Positions 23,330-34,429 of a stretch of DNA of 64,000 nt are shown here, piece after piece (position 1 is the first letter of the stretch; every line of letters begins with the position of its first letter). The position numbers were made by a program, and so were the translations under genes. Where the stretch lies: positions 33,276,494 through 33,340,493 of the forward strand of contig NC_063152.1 of NCBI RefSeq assembly GCF_020921035.1, in the 5' to 3' direction. This stretch comes from Rhodamnia argentea (taxonomy: Eukaryota; Streptophyta; Magnoliopsida; Myrtales; Myrtaceae). The notes beneath the pieces are model-generated. The model saw nothing but the letters and a program-made list of their open reading frames with translations. It did not search any database and was not told the DNA's origin.

Positions 23330-25900
23330 TTTGACATTTTCTCCTCGTCTGTGCAACACTAGACCGTGTTGGCTCAATAGATAGCACTGCAGTTGGCCCT
23401 GTAGCTCGTCCTAGGTTTGTCCCTACACCGTTGCCTCTGGTTGTCCTTGTGGTTATTGCTTCTTCCATCACACCTAGTCTTACTGTGCCCTTCTGTACGA
23501 GTGTCAGCAATTAATTTTCCCCCCTGCCCTGGCCCCTGCTCATTCTCTTACCTGTGCTCTCAAAGTTACTGCGTTCTCCTTTTCCGTTTTTGCGTGCCTA
23601 CTTGCTTCTTTAATTATAAAGGGGCAGGAGCTTCATGATCCATTGGCTCCCAGAATTTGTTACTTCCAAGAAGCTGTATTCTGAACTGGTATTAAACAAG
23701 CAATTTGCTTCTCTTGTTCTAGTCTTCAAGGTGTCCCTTAGGTTTTTATTGCTTGAGCTAGATGGCACAAATGACATGTGCATAGGGTTTAAGTTACTTG
23801 CTAGGCTCGACATGAACAATTTCTCGTCTCCAGGTGGACAACAAAATTACACGATTTCATATCCATGATCCACATAAGAAACTGTATGGCAGAACATACT
23901 AGCAGCTGTTTGTTATCCAATCTCTTGGCACTCCTAGGACCGCACTTTCTAGTAGGGGTGAGCAAATTGGACCGGTGGTTTAGTTCCCGCTCCTTAAAAT
24001 TAGAGCCGGTAATTGGGCGGTCGGGTTCCCGGTTCACCGCCCGGACCGGACTGGATCGGTCGATTTTAATTTTTTTATTAACTGCATCGGAGGCTGTTGC
24101 AAGTTGCAACCGCTTTTAAGTCTTTCCCGTGCTACGTATTTATAACGTCCTTTCAACTCTGTCTTCAAGAATACACACCCACTGAGCAGCGACATCAGAG
24201 CCAAAAAAGATTCCAGGAAAAGCTCTCTCTCGAACGAGACTAGAACTTCACGAATCTCCATCCAGTGGGGTGAAGAAAGTGAAGGGAAGGAGGAAGCAGA
24301 CCAGCGCACCTTTGTTGGCTTTCTCTGCTTTTCATGTGAAGGCCTTAGCCTCTTCCTCCTCTGCAAAATGGAGAAGGCCAATGACCCCATTCCCATGCTG
24401 CTACTTTCTTTCATCCTTCATAAATGTACAGAACATGCATCAATAACAGAGACAGAGAGAGAAACAGGGAGAGAGAGATGCAGTGGACCACCCCCCACTT
24501 GGTGATTGGAGTGTGCATGTTGTTCAAAAGTACTACTATGAAGTATCTCTCACATTATAATAATTTATTTAAAATTCTCATCATAAATCCTAAGGACATG
24601 TATAATTTTTTATTCCAGAGTCTCCTCCCATTTTCTTCTGCTTCGAATCTCTCTTGTGACAGGTTACTAGACCGTCGGCCTGGTCCATGTTTCCCAAAAT
24701 TTGAAACCGGGACCATCATTCTGGTCCCCGGTACTTGAGGAGAACCGGACCGGACTAGGAACTGCTCATCCCTATTTTTTAATCCACTTTGTGTGGCCTC
24801 ATATCTTTATCTTTACAGTCTAGTCATTACCATAACGTGTGTTTTCATGCATGCTGATAATTGATTTGCACCTGGCCTTTACGATTCTACCATTGAATGA
24901 TTCACAAAGGTTGTTGTCAATGATATTACACTTGAATTCTTCACTGAAAAAGACTCTACACTAATATCTAGCTTTTATATGAAAGAGTGCATCAAAACTT
25001 TCCCTCGTCAAGGCATATTGCCCCAATTATGAAATCTACCATCTTGGTGCTCTTTCTAATGAGCCAAAATTACTTCTGCAGTTGACCCTTTTCATACTTC
25101 TTCATCCAGTTTGAATGTATGTGCCTCATACGCATTCTGTGCTCATTACATAACATCAACTCAGTTAATGTAGAAACAAGTCCCTACAATAATTCAGCAT
25201 ATGACATCAATAGACATTTGTAAGCAACATTATACTGTAAATATTAAAAAGACAACAGTTGCCAATGTGATTACTTTTTAATGATTGCTCATGAATGCCC
25301 AACCTCGCCCATTAGTTATCTCAAGATCAGTCATTACATTTTTAAGAATCCAGGATCAAGTGTTCATGTTCTCCCCGTTCACAACAGCCTAGGCTAGTTA
25401 AAACATATGATTATTTCTATCTCTTCCAACGGTAGCCAATAAATCTCATTTGCGTGAACTCTTCATAAATCATCCATCCAATCATTTAACTATTCTATAG
25501 CCAACCAAGAAGCCCTTTCGACATGCATCAGAGCAGAAATATATCCTATCAAACTTAGTCCGAGAGTCAAGCAGTGGCCTCTCCATGACCGCCACATAAA
25601 ATCTTACTGGGTGGATTCTAAAGCCCACATATCGAGCATAATGCCATATCTAAGCATATCTTCATTGTACCTGCTCATCAATATACTCATCACCTTGTGT
25701 TTTGACTCTTTTGCACTGATTTCTACACACGCTAACTCCTACTTGCTCCTTCACTAAATATTTCAACCGATGGTTCTTGATCTCTGGAGTTACCCTTGAT
25801 AGTATTAAAAAGGTGTTTGGCCAACCACACACTTGTTCCCCTTTTATTGCAAAAGTGATGGGTGTAGTGGCGTCACCCATGCCGAGGTTGCGGACAAGAC
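23330..25900 (-). pseudogene. MuDR-type MULE transposase, broken
   Basis: Read on the minus strand in changing frames, the order is that of a MULE transposase. A conserved upstream block (LVKEQVGVSVCRNQCKR, about 25790-25740) comes first. The DDE core follows (SDACRKGFLVGYR at about 25540-25500; LDGWF; LLATVGRDRNNHM at 25445-25401). After the hAT insertion come a SWIM-type zinc finger (CSCRA at about 23816-23802, then AHVICAI in another frame) and a zinc-knuckle piece (GHSKTRC, about 23494-23470). Several stops and frameshifts interrupt it: an in-frame stop stands before LDGW, the SWIM finger has lost a Cys to Tyr, and the coding order is broken by 822 bp of hAT sequence. It cannot make a working enzyme. 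Confidence 0.8.
23953..24774. mobile_element. hAT-like non-autonomous element nested in the MULE
   Basis: Terminal repeats are TAGGGGTGAGCA (23953-23964) and, inverted, TAGGGATGAGCA (24763-24774), 11 of 12 identical. Subterminal GGACCGG/CCGGTCC words occur at both ends, as in many plant hAT MITEs. An 8-bp target duplication is not clean; CACTTTCT and CACTTTGT lie close to the two ends. It interrupts the MULE transposase between the catalytic core and the SWIM finger, so it is younger than the MULE. The interior (24130-24420) contains an open frame of 126 codons on the minus strand that I do not recognise. Confidence 0.75.
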
Positions 25901-26461
25901 AAAAAAAAAAAAAAAAAAACAAAAAATTTGTTTTCTGGACCACAACGCAGAAACGATGACAACTTCACATGAGGTACTTGCAATCCCACCAAATGAAATA
26001 ACTGATGGCTGATTTTGCCCCTCAGTGGAGAAAAACAGAAGAAGAAAAAACACTACGATGCATCATCTCACCAAACACAATAATCACTCACATTTTCCCT
26101 ATTGCGGGATTCCTTGCTCGCTCACGCAGTCGGCGACTTCGAACGTCGAAAGAGAGTGAACGTCGAAGTCCAGGGAAAGACTACAGCATAGAGAGATCTG
26201 TCTTTTGTTTGGAGAACAACTTGGTGCGGCGTCGTTGAGGCCAAGACCAGCCACCTCATCGCCCACGTTGGACTTGTTTGAAAAAAAAAAAAAAACCACT
26301 TGCGAATAAACTTTTTATTAAAAAAGCCACGTAGGAATTTATCGCCTGAGGAACCTAGTGGATTTTTTTTTTTCCGATTTGACACTTAGCGAAAGTTTTA
26401 GCACAAGATTGTGAGCCGAAAAGTTATGGACATTTCTAATGTCCTTTTCCAGGGATCTCAT

Positions 26462-27360
26462 CTACATTTGGCTCTGATAGGAGACTCTTTACCGAGAGTG
26501 GTTGAAGTCTTCGCTTGAAGTGGAAGTTCACTAATCCTTGATACTTGATGTGGTGCTGTAGTCCCCGCTAGTGACTCCATTTTAAGTATGGTGTTGATGG
26601 TCCATTTGCTGTAATGATGGCCGTAGTATGCTTTTCTTTTCTTTTTTTCCGGCAAATTCGACGGTTTTTGTAATGCAATGCTGACTTAATTATCGAAAAA
26701 TACCACGAATTTTCACTCAAAAGGACTTTGTGATTCGGAGGGCACCTTTTAACTCGCCCGGTCGACCGACCGGACCCCGAGCAATAATGTGTCTGGCATG
26801 AAAATTACTCATCGATGTCCTTCGATGCAAACGATGTAACCAAGTCATACAACGGACATCCTAGAATCCGACTCATTTTTTTTCAGTAAGTCACGTGGAA
26901 AATGGTACGTCGTTTCTCTGTGTAGCGAGTGACAACCAAAGAGTACATCGCTTTGCATTTTCCTCCTTCGGCCAGCGTCAGGAAGCGTCCCTACTTGTTA
27001 AGCCGCTCTAGGACCCATCTTCAGGCCTTGTCTTTTTCCGTCCGTCTTTCTTTTCTTTGTTCTTCCAGATGAACTGCTTCTTTAACTCCAAATTCTATCT
27101 GTTTATGAACTTTGCCCCATCGTGATAATCAACCTCATTGAAGCCGAGGTGAAAGGAATCACATCCAAGTTCCCTGCTAAAGATGTGCCTTTTGCAATCA
27201 AGTTAGCATGCATCAAAGGTTTTGCATTATGGAATTTGACGTAAATGCACGATAGAATTGGTACTGATTCGTGCGATCCCACAAATTATGGGAAAACTTT
27301 TCGTCGGTCCGACTCCGAGGGCTTCCTCAATGAGGATTATTCCTGTATTTCCACTCTTTG
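26462..27360. other. Intergenic, nothing recognised
   Basis: No supportable gene. Short frames overlap on both strands. Confidence 0.45.
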
Positions 27361-27361
27361 G

Positions 27362-27480
27362 TAGGGAAGATTACTAAAAAAGTCATAAACCTATTATAGT
27401 TGTGTCAATTTAATCCTAAAATTATCTTTTGCTGATCAAATCTTAAACCTTTTGTAATCGTGCCAATTCGAGCTCGAGTT
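27362..27480. repeat. Fragment of the commonest MITE family (copy 6)
   Basis: It has phrases such as GTCATAAACCTATTATAG, GTGTCAATTTAATCC and AAATCTTAAACC, diagnostic of the left arm of the family. The rest of the element is missing. Confidence 0.5.
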
Positions 27481-28320
27481 CGTCAGGCCTCTACAATTAA
27501 GTATTTAAATATTTTAACAAGAGGAGACCGAAGTTCACACGAGCTCCACACATTTCATGGGAGTTGTTGCGAAGAAGTGCAACGATGGTCGAGGAAACGG
27601 GTGGAAAAGCATAAAAAAAAAAAAATTGGGCGACAGCAGGAAGTGACAAGCAGTAGAAAAACGGCGTGCTTTTTATCCCATCATTCTTCGTTTTATATCA
27701 AAGGGGGATAAAAAACAATATCGTGTCGCTAACATGAAGAACATTTTTCATTCATTCATGCGAATTTTTATCGGACCCCACGGCTCGTAAATCTCGACGA
27801 GAGATTTAGTGAGCCGGCGATAGCTCGGAGTGTCTTTTACTTTTGAATTTTTTGTTCTTCTCGAATATTGATGTGCAAATATTTTGACCTTTTTTTTTTA
27901 AATCTTAAATATGTGAAACTATCACGATTTTATCATAATTTTCGTATTGTAAATTTTCAATTTTGGCCTAGACATGGACAGTAAAAATAGCAAAGGCGAA
28001 GAAAAAGCGGTAATTTCGCCTTTTTGCACGGGTGAAAAAATTGGGTCAATCATTGCACTTTTCGATGACTGAGAGTAAGATCTTTTTCAGATTAGCCCCC
28101 AGCTTTTAAAGTCAACAAATTCAGTGTCACATAATCTCTACACTTTTGAAAGGCTCCTCCTCCAGTCGAACCATGACACGTGGCATACAATCCCACTATA
28201 AGACATCCGCACGGTTGACCTGACGCTGACGTTCGTACTCATAGGCCCACCACATGTATTGTATAGGAAATTGGACTAAATTGAATGAAATTAATACGTC
28301 TCGCCGACGATTTTTTTTTT
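27481..28320. other. Intergenic, nothing recognised
   Basis: No recognisable gene or complete repeat. Confidence 0.45.
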
Positions 28321-28324
28321 TCCA

Positions 28325-29015
28325 AGAAAAATTATTTAAAAATATCTTAAACCCATCGTAATTGTGTGAATTCAATTTCAAACCTATTTTTTTCTTTGCA
28401 AATTCAATACTAAACCTATCTTGTATTTATATCAAGTCAGTCCTAAACATTTTACATTTGTGCCAATTTAGGCCGAAAATCGCTAATGTAGTGTGACCGG
28501 CACTAACGTAACAATTTTTAATATATTTTTTTAAAATTTTATTTTTTTTCTTTTTGTTTCTTCCTCCAGCCGGCTGCCAAGCCTGGAGACCGACGAGGTG
28601 AAGCTTGCCCCCCTGCCACCAGCCAAGACGATCCTCACCCGGATCCGGTGAGGCACGACCACCCCCAATGACAGTAAGGCCAATCTCGCTCATATGGCGA
28701 GGTCAGCCTCGCCTAGCTTGGGGGGTCGAGCTTCTCTGCCCTATCCATTGGCTGGTTGTTGGGCTTGGTTGCCGGCTGTAAGAAGAAGAAAAATAAAAAT
28801 AAAATAAATAAAAAAATTCGACAAAAATTAGAGTTTTATTAGAAATTGGCCATGTCAGTGCTGGTTGGGCCACGATAGTGATTTCATATCAAAACCGACT
28901 GGAAGGACTCAATTAGCACAATTATAAAAGGGTCATGACTGACTTAGCAAAAAAAAATTATGACTTAATTAGCATAATTACAATATGTTTAGGATTTTTT
29001 GGATAATTTTTCCAT
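28325..29015. mobile_element. MITE, copy 7 of the commonest family, GC-rich core
   Basis: The left arm (GAAAAATTATTTAAAAATAT) and the reverse complement of the right arm (GAAAAATTATCCAAAAAATC) match over about 40 bp and continue into 'CATCGTAATTGTG' and 'CATATTGTAATTATG'. The GC-rich core is at 28560-28750. This is the clearest example of the family's long inverted repeats. Confidence 0.65.
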
Positions 29016-29764
29016 TTTTTCACGAGGGATCTTTTCTCGAATTTAAGCGAGCGCTTACATGTACCGAATAGAGGTACGATTGTTAGTTTAACTAGATAAA
29101 TAACTATATGAGTCATAACTTTCGGCAAGTCAACAAGTGAAAGAAAATGGAATAGAGTACGGTGACAAAAGTGAATTTTCATAGGTGTGAACTGTGAGAA
29201 GAACCGGCATCGGGATGAATCGTCGCTGCTTTTTCATGCAAATGATGCAATCGCATTTCTCTATGGACACAAATGTTTGCACAAAATTTCAGCAAAGAGA
29301 AACTAAAGAGCGGAGTGCGAGAAGCGACCCACTGACATTCGCTATCACTCTACGTTCAAAGAAATCTTAACTGTCAAATGTGAAGTGAAGAAATTCGAAT
29401 TCCGCCCTATTTGTTATCGTTTTTCCTTGGAAATGGATGTTTCATCTAATCCTCGGACGATGAAGTTTAGAGTTGATGTAGTTCCTCGTTCTCGACTTCG
29501 TCGGCGAGCATAACGGTTTTCAAGATATTCTTGTGAAACCAAACATGTCGAAGCCGAGAAAAACATCGTCGCGGGTCTTTTCATCAAGACCTAAAGAAGT
29601 TTCATCCTTCTACATGTTCACCTTAGCATTCTTAACCAAGGTGTGGGCGGATCAACAACCTCAGATCCACCACCAAACCGTCAACGAGATATGCCACCCG
29701 AAATACTGTAGCTCGTCCTTTCTGGACAATTTTTCAAAGATGCAATGCCTCTCATTTATTGTCC
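29016..29764. other. Intergenic, nothing recognised
   Basis: An open frame of 85 codons at 29533-29790 (+) has no family I recognise. Confidence 0.4.
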
Positions 29765-30517
29765 TTGAAAACGGTGAACGTAAACGTTAGGTGTGTCAAT
29801 GGGCCGGGTCGGGTCGGGTCTTGACCCGGCCCGGGTTGACCCGAAATTAACAGAGCCGGCCTTGGCCCGACCCGACCCGGCCCGATACCCGAGTTACATG
29901 CTTCCCAGATCTTCGGGTCGGGTCGGGTCGGGTCGGTTCCCCTTTTTTTTTCGCAGTTTGAAAAAGAATTAAAAATCAAGCTCTATAATTAAAACATCAA
30001 ACCATACTCATAATGAACACGACCCAGTTTTACTCATTACCCTACAACTCTATTTATTGCAGCAACATTTCCAGTTCTTTAAGATTTGGATGAAATCTTT
30101 AAGAAAGAGACGGCACTTCATAGGTATCTTAGGATTGGAATATACCCAAGAGTTCACTAACAAGAAGAAGAAGAAAGAAATGATTGCAAAACTACGTGGT
30201 CCAGAAAAGCTAATAAACCAACATTTCTTGCACAAGCTTGAAGGGCGGCCGGTGAAATCAGCTCCGTCACAAGATGGCCGAATCGGTTGCAGCAAATTAT
30301 ATGAAAACAGCAGCGACTTGGCGGATTGCTCGGATGCCATCTACAATGCGTGATCCTGCGGTCTTGAAGTTGACACGGTTGGACACGAACAATACCGATT
30401 CAGGAGACAACCTACATGAACTCACAAAATAAGAGACGTGAAAGAGGGTCGATTCAAGGTGGCGGCGCTGGAGATTACATGAAAACAACTGTATGAAAAC
30501 AGTGAACGTAAACGTTA
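29764..30517. repeat. Segment flanked by ~24-bp direct repeats, with a GGGTC-rich block
   Basis: TGAAAAC(G/A)GTGAACG followed by TAAACGTTA occurs at about 29764-29787 and 30494-30517 with one difference. Between them, 29800-29940 is a GGGTCGGGTC/CCCGACCC inverted-word block beginning with GGTGTGTCAA, a terminus seen in plant hAT elements; a related GACCCGACC...TTGACACC end stands alone near 58720-58750. The rest of the interval has open frames without recognised homology. It could be an insertion with a long target duplication or an older duplication. Confidence 0.45.
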
Positions 30518-30564
30518 CACCTCGAGGCCGACCGAACAAATCGATTGTCCTTACCTTTCGCTAA

Positions 30565-30777
30565 GTTGTACAGATTTTTTTCGGATGCGATATCGAAGAT
30601 ATTCGTAGAGAATATCGAGCACTTCAAAGGATCCTACGCGAATATAATAGAGCTACTCCGAAGCTTTTATGGCTCGTACTACTTAATCCAGAGGAAATGA
30701 CATGGGATTATTCCCATGCATATCATGCCACCAGAAATGTCATGCACCAAGCATTAGATGCGCACAAGCATAATTAG
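30565..30777 (+). other. Orphan open frame, possible exon relic
   Basis: About 70 codons without an initiating ATG, reading ...REYRALQRILREYNR... and LLWLVLLNPEEMTWDYSHAY, ending in TAG. The composition resembles coding sequence more than the neighbouring DNA, but I recognise no family. Treat as unassigned. Confidence 0.2.
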
Positions 30778-31146
30778 CCAGAGCTAATGGATTTTTCTCA
30801 AGATCCATGGGGTTCCGCAGGATCTTATCTTGAAGACACGTGACACGTGGCAACCAGATGTTTGCTCTGATGAAGATCCTAGTCTCGACCCAAATCATGG
30901 ACTCATTCGTGGGTGAGTATGGTCTTTCAAAGTACTCGTGACTACTTTATTACCGTCAAAAGTTATAAACCTCATTGCGTAATTGAGTCCATGCCTAATC
31001 TTTTCAGCTTTCGTCTGTCTCATTACTCTCTTATATCTCTTGCCAGTTTGTAATATGCTTTCCCGCTACACTGGTCATGAAAAATGTTTGTATTGCCCTC
31101 AACCTCAACTATATAAGGTGATGCGATGATTGAATAAAAAAAAATG

Positions 31147-31928
31147 ACGGGGAGAAGGACACTAGAAGTGCGAAAAGTTTCTTTCGGATCACTTAAGTGC
31201 CAAATCGAAGAAATTTCAGTCAAATTAATTAGGTGAAATTTATAATTAAATCTTGATATGACGTGGCATATTTTTAAAAAATTAATTCCACGTGGCATTT
31301 TTGTTTAAACACACTCAATATATTAAAAAAATTAAACTTAAAAAATCAAGAAAAAAAAATTAGGCTGACTATGGCCGAACCCTAGCTAGTGGTTGTCACC
31401 ACAACCACCGGGAAGGGCCAACAAAAGTCGCCCGAGCCTTCCTGAAGCTCAACGACCCTCGGTGGCCCTCGTCTGGGGCTAGGCAAGACCCTCACTCAGA
31501 TTTGGGGCAAGGGTCGCGCCTAGCCCCAAATGAGGGCCAATAGGCCCTTATCAGGCTTAGGGAAGGGCCAAGTGACCTCCTCCAGGCCTTCCTGGCGACG
31601 GACTAGCCACAGCCTGCTTGAGGATTTTTTTTTTTCAATTTATTTATTTATTTTATTCTAATTAAGTCTGTTTTTTTTTATTAGTAATTGTTTTTAACAT
31701 TTAGGTTTTTTTTAATACTTTACATGCCGATTGAACCCCTGGCGAGTCACGTTGGCTCAAGATATTAATAATAAAAAGCCGAGTCTAATTTCCGGCCAAA
31801 CATATCGGAGTTGGCACCGAGAATATCGTTTTTCAAAAAAATCGGCACTTAAGTGATCCAATAGAAACTTTAGACACTAAAGTGAATTCCGTATCTAACT
31901 TTTGGCACTTTCAACGTCATTCTTTACT
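31147..31928. mobile_element. Non-autonomous MULE sharing termini with the 22.5-kb element
   Basis: The left end GGGGAGAAGGACACTAGAAG and the reverse-complemented right end GTAAAGAATGACGTTGAAAG pair; both run on to GGATCACTTAAGTGCC. The flanks carry AAAAAAATG (31138-31146 and 31929-31937), a possible 9-bp target duplication, though in A-rich DNA. The interior (31370-31620) is GC-rich with AGGGCC words and encodes nothing. The terminus is nearly that of the larger MULE (ACACTAGAAGTGC and GATCACTTAAGT), so this is a deletion derivative or satellite of that family. Confidence 0.65.
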
Positions 31929-31937
31929 AAAAAAATG

Positions 31938-33043
31938 TAGAGTCGGGAAAAGAGAGAATTTCCCATTTTCTGCTATGTCTCAAGCATTCTCGTAGACCCT
32001 TCTCCTTTCGGGCCCGGTGATATTTGCAAGGGCATATTTACAGGTTCAATTCAATAAAGATGAGATGGCTCGACAAGTATGCTCTCGACTTGTCTCTTGA
32101 ATTGGATCCTGCGGATGGGAAAGCTTTTCTGAGGTCAGAGGTCCTTAAGATGGACATTAACGGTATATGGAGGCCGATAGGCAAACTCATTTAATGACCG
32201 AGAGTAGTAAAGGCCTGAACGGCGAGAAATGCATACACATCTCCATTCGTCATCTTCCTCTTGATCACCTCACCCACCTTGATAAGAAGTCTAATTTGAC
32301 TAAAGGGCAAACGGCATCGTGCCCCCCCACCGTGTTAATGTCAAGGCCATTATCTTTCCACAAAAATAGCAAAAACTTCGAGTGCGTCTATTCCATAAAA
32401 GAAATTGAATAATTCGAAAAATATTTTCTTAAAAATATCACTCGTATCGCCTACAAGAAAGAATTAATAAAAAGAAAAATCCATCCATCATGCATGTAAT
32501 GCTAATACATAAATTGCTGTCGATAACGAAAGCAATTTTCGTTGGTTAATTATTTTAAGAGGTACGAACGATCATTTTGAGAAAAGTGTTCTTCGAATCA
32601 TCCACTTTTCACGAAATAAACGGAGCATTAATTGTTAGGGAAAAAAAACTAACCATATAGAAGCTTATTGACAACACGCATGATGATACTACTGGAGTAG
32701 AATTTCTGCTCTAGCAAAAATTTGTTTGATTTCGCAACTTTATTTTTCTACTTATAGAGTATATTTTTACTTCATTTTTTTACTTGAAGAAATAAAAAAA
32801 AAAATTTACTTAGCTTTAAAAGTAGAAAAATGAAATTTTTCTCAAAAGTAGGAGAAGCAAAACCAATTTCAAAAGACGGAAGATAACAAGTAGACACGTG
32901 AGGCGTTCAAAAAATTTCTAGAAAAAACCCGACGAAAAGATAAAAAAGATGAAAAGCTTGACCAATGGATGATCATTGACATGGGACAATGGACCCTGAT
33001 GGTCCTACTCACATTTCTTCCAACTCAAATAATGGCAAAAACT
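31938..33043. other. Intergenic, mostly unassigned
   Basis: It contains a 44-codon open frame at 32060-32194 (+, MRWLDKYALDLSLELDPADG...) that looks coding-like but has no family I recognise. At 32510-32640 there is an inverted relic of the repeat family seen at 56.1 kb (TTTATTTCGTGAAAA on the minus strand). Confidence 0.4.
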
Positions 33044-34311
33044 TCAAAGCAATAAGGAATCGACAAAAGATTCCAGCTGAAGGTGATCCTCCGACCTAAG
33101 CAGCTCGTGATACTCCTCAAATATCTTCTCCAGCGTCTTCTTGTTGCTGTTGTCGGGCAACCAAATTCGATGGCACGGGGAGGAAGACGACGACGACGGC
33201 GCATTCTTATTGTCGCCGGAGCAGATCATCTCATCACCGCCGCTGCCACCGCCGCCGCAGCACCCTTCCACATCCACTATGTCGTTGTAGTCGTCGTCGT
33301 CGTCGCAGAACCAGTTGTGTTCTTTAGCCTCGCTGATCATCCACGAAAGATCGTTGTTACTGCAAGTGTTGTTACCGTTGATGATCATATCGTGGCTCTC
33401 GTGCTTATCATGCGCCATGGCTTCTTCGTCTGCGGTCTCCACAGTCTCGAAGCTTCTGTTCCTCGCGATGGAGAATATTGGGGAAACCCTAATTGCCTTG
33501 GGCTGGTGGACTTTGATCTTCGTGGCGGCGGCAGCGTCTTCTTCTTCTTGATCTTCTTGAGGGCTCTTCTTCGATTGCCTCTTCTTCTTGCTGGTGCTGA
33601 TGAGATTGCTGACTTTGTTGTTGTTGTTGTTGTTGGTGCTGCTTCTCTTCTTTGGGCCCTTCAGTCCTCTGCTGGGGTTGTCATTGCCGTCAGTGGCGAC
33701 TCGCTTGCTGAGGTGGGAGTTCCAGTAGTTCTTGATTTCATTGTCAGTTCGGCCCGGAAGTCGCCCGGCAATCAGTGACCACCGGTTTCCGAGGAGGGCG
33801 TGAAGCTTCATGATGAGGTCTTCCTCATCCTGAGTGATGTTCCCTCTCTTGATGTCTGGCCTTAGATAGTTCATCCACCTTAGCCTGCAGCTCTTCCCAC
33901 ATCTCAGCAACCCTTCACGCATTGCGCAACAAGACAGAAAGAGGAATAAAAAAAGGTCAGTTTCTCTCAAGTTCTGCTGAAGACCCACCCATCATTAATC
34001 CTCATAAAGTGCATAAAGAAATTATACAAGCTCGGCTGGAAAATCAATCCTATTAAAGTGGGTCAAGAAAAGTTTCACGTTTGGCTCTAATTCCAATCAA
34101 AACGGCATCGAAAAGTTCACATTCGCCCTCCGCGAAGGTTTCGGTCGAACTGGAAAGAAGAGTAATCGGAAGTTTCACCTGCTTTCTTAGGCAAGGATCG
34201 CCAATGACCTTCGCCGTGCGTCTGAATGTACTTAACGAGCATGGTGTCTTCTTTGTTCGACCACGGCCCTCTACGTAAACCCACCTTAGAGCAGCATGGT
34301 GCTCTTCCCAT
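33044..34311 (-). CDS. R2R3-MYB transcription factor, proanthocyanidin/TT2-like (333 aa)
   Basis: Exon 1 is 34311-34179 and exon 2 is 33912-33044, on the minus strand. R2 (about residues 12-62) and R3 (65-113) are complete, with regularly spaced Trp and the usual Ile in place of the first R3 Trp. The bHLH-interaction motif [D/E]Lx2[R/K]x3Lx6Lx3R is intact at D76-R95, predicting a MYB-bHLH-WD40 partner. The N-terminus [12 protein letters not shown] and R3 [17 protein letters not shown] resemble grape MYBPA1-type activators of proanthocyanidin genes, by memory of the family. The tail has poly-Asn, poly-Asp, Gly and Ser tracts and the stretch [15 protein letters not shown]. The intron usually found within R3 is absent. 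Nuclear, DNA-binding; target genes are inferred. The exact subgroup is uncertain. Confidence 0.85.
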
Positions 34312-34389
34312 GCTTTCTGCTTTTCTCTCTCTCTCTCTCTCTAGATTTCTTCAATCAATATGCAGCAGACAAGCTACGAAGTGGTCCTC

Positions 34390-34396
34390 TTATATA
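34390..34396 (-). promoter_or_regulatory. TATA box of the MYB gene
   Basis: On the minus strand GGTATATAAGAGG lies about 80 bp before the start codon, followed by a GA-rich leader at 34327-34345. Confidence 0.6.
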
Positions 34397-34429
34397 CCAT
34401 GTGAACCCTTTGAACTTTTCTAGGGCATA

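Larger units (their letters stand above)
22521..26452 (-). mobile_element. Degenerate Mutator-like element with TIRs and 9-bp target duplication
   Basis: The left terminus (GGGGAAAATAACACTAGAAG) and the reverse complement of the right terminus (CTGGAAAAGGACATTAGAAA) pair. Similarity continues through CATAACTTT and on to a shared CTTAAGTAT/CTAAGTGT word about 80 bp inside. Flanks are GGATCGCAT (22512-22520) and GGATCTCAT (26453-26461), a 9-bp target duplication with one change, as expected for Mutator. The interior encodes a broken MuDR-type transposase on the minus strand and is split by a hAT-like insertion at 23953-24774. The left end is itself tandemly duplicated. A shorter element at 31147-31928 has the same type of terminus. 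Confidence 0.8.

Noticed and set aside
24034..24414. 126-codon minus frame inside the hAT-like element
   Set aside because: No hAT transposase motif or recognised host domain; kept only as a note within the element.
33083..33778. 231-codon plus-strand open frame
   Set aside because: Antisense to the MYB tail; its Val and Ala runs come from the Asn/Asp/Ser codon tracts on the other strand.
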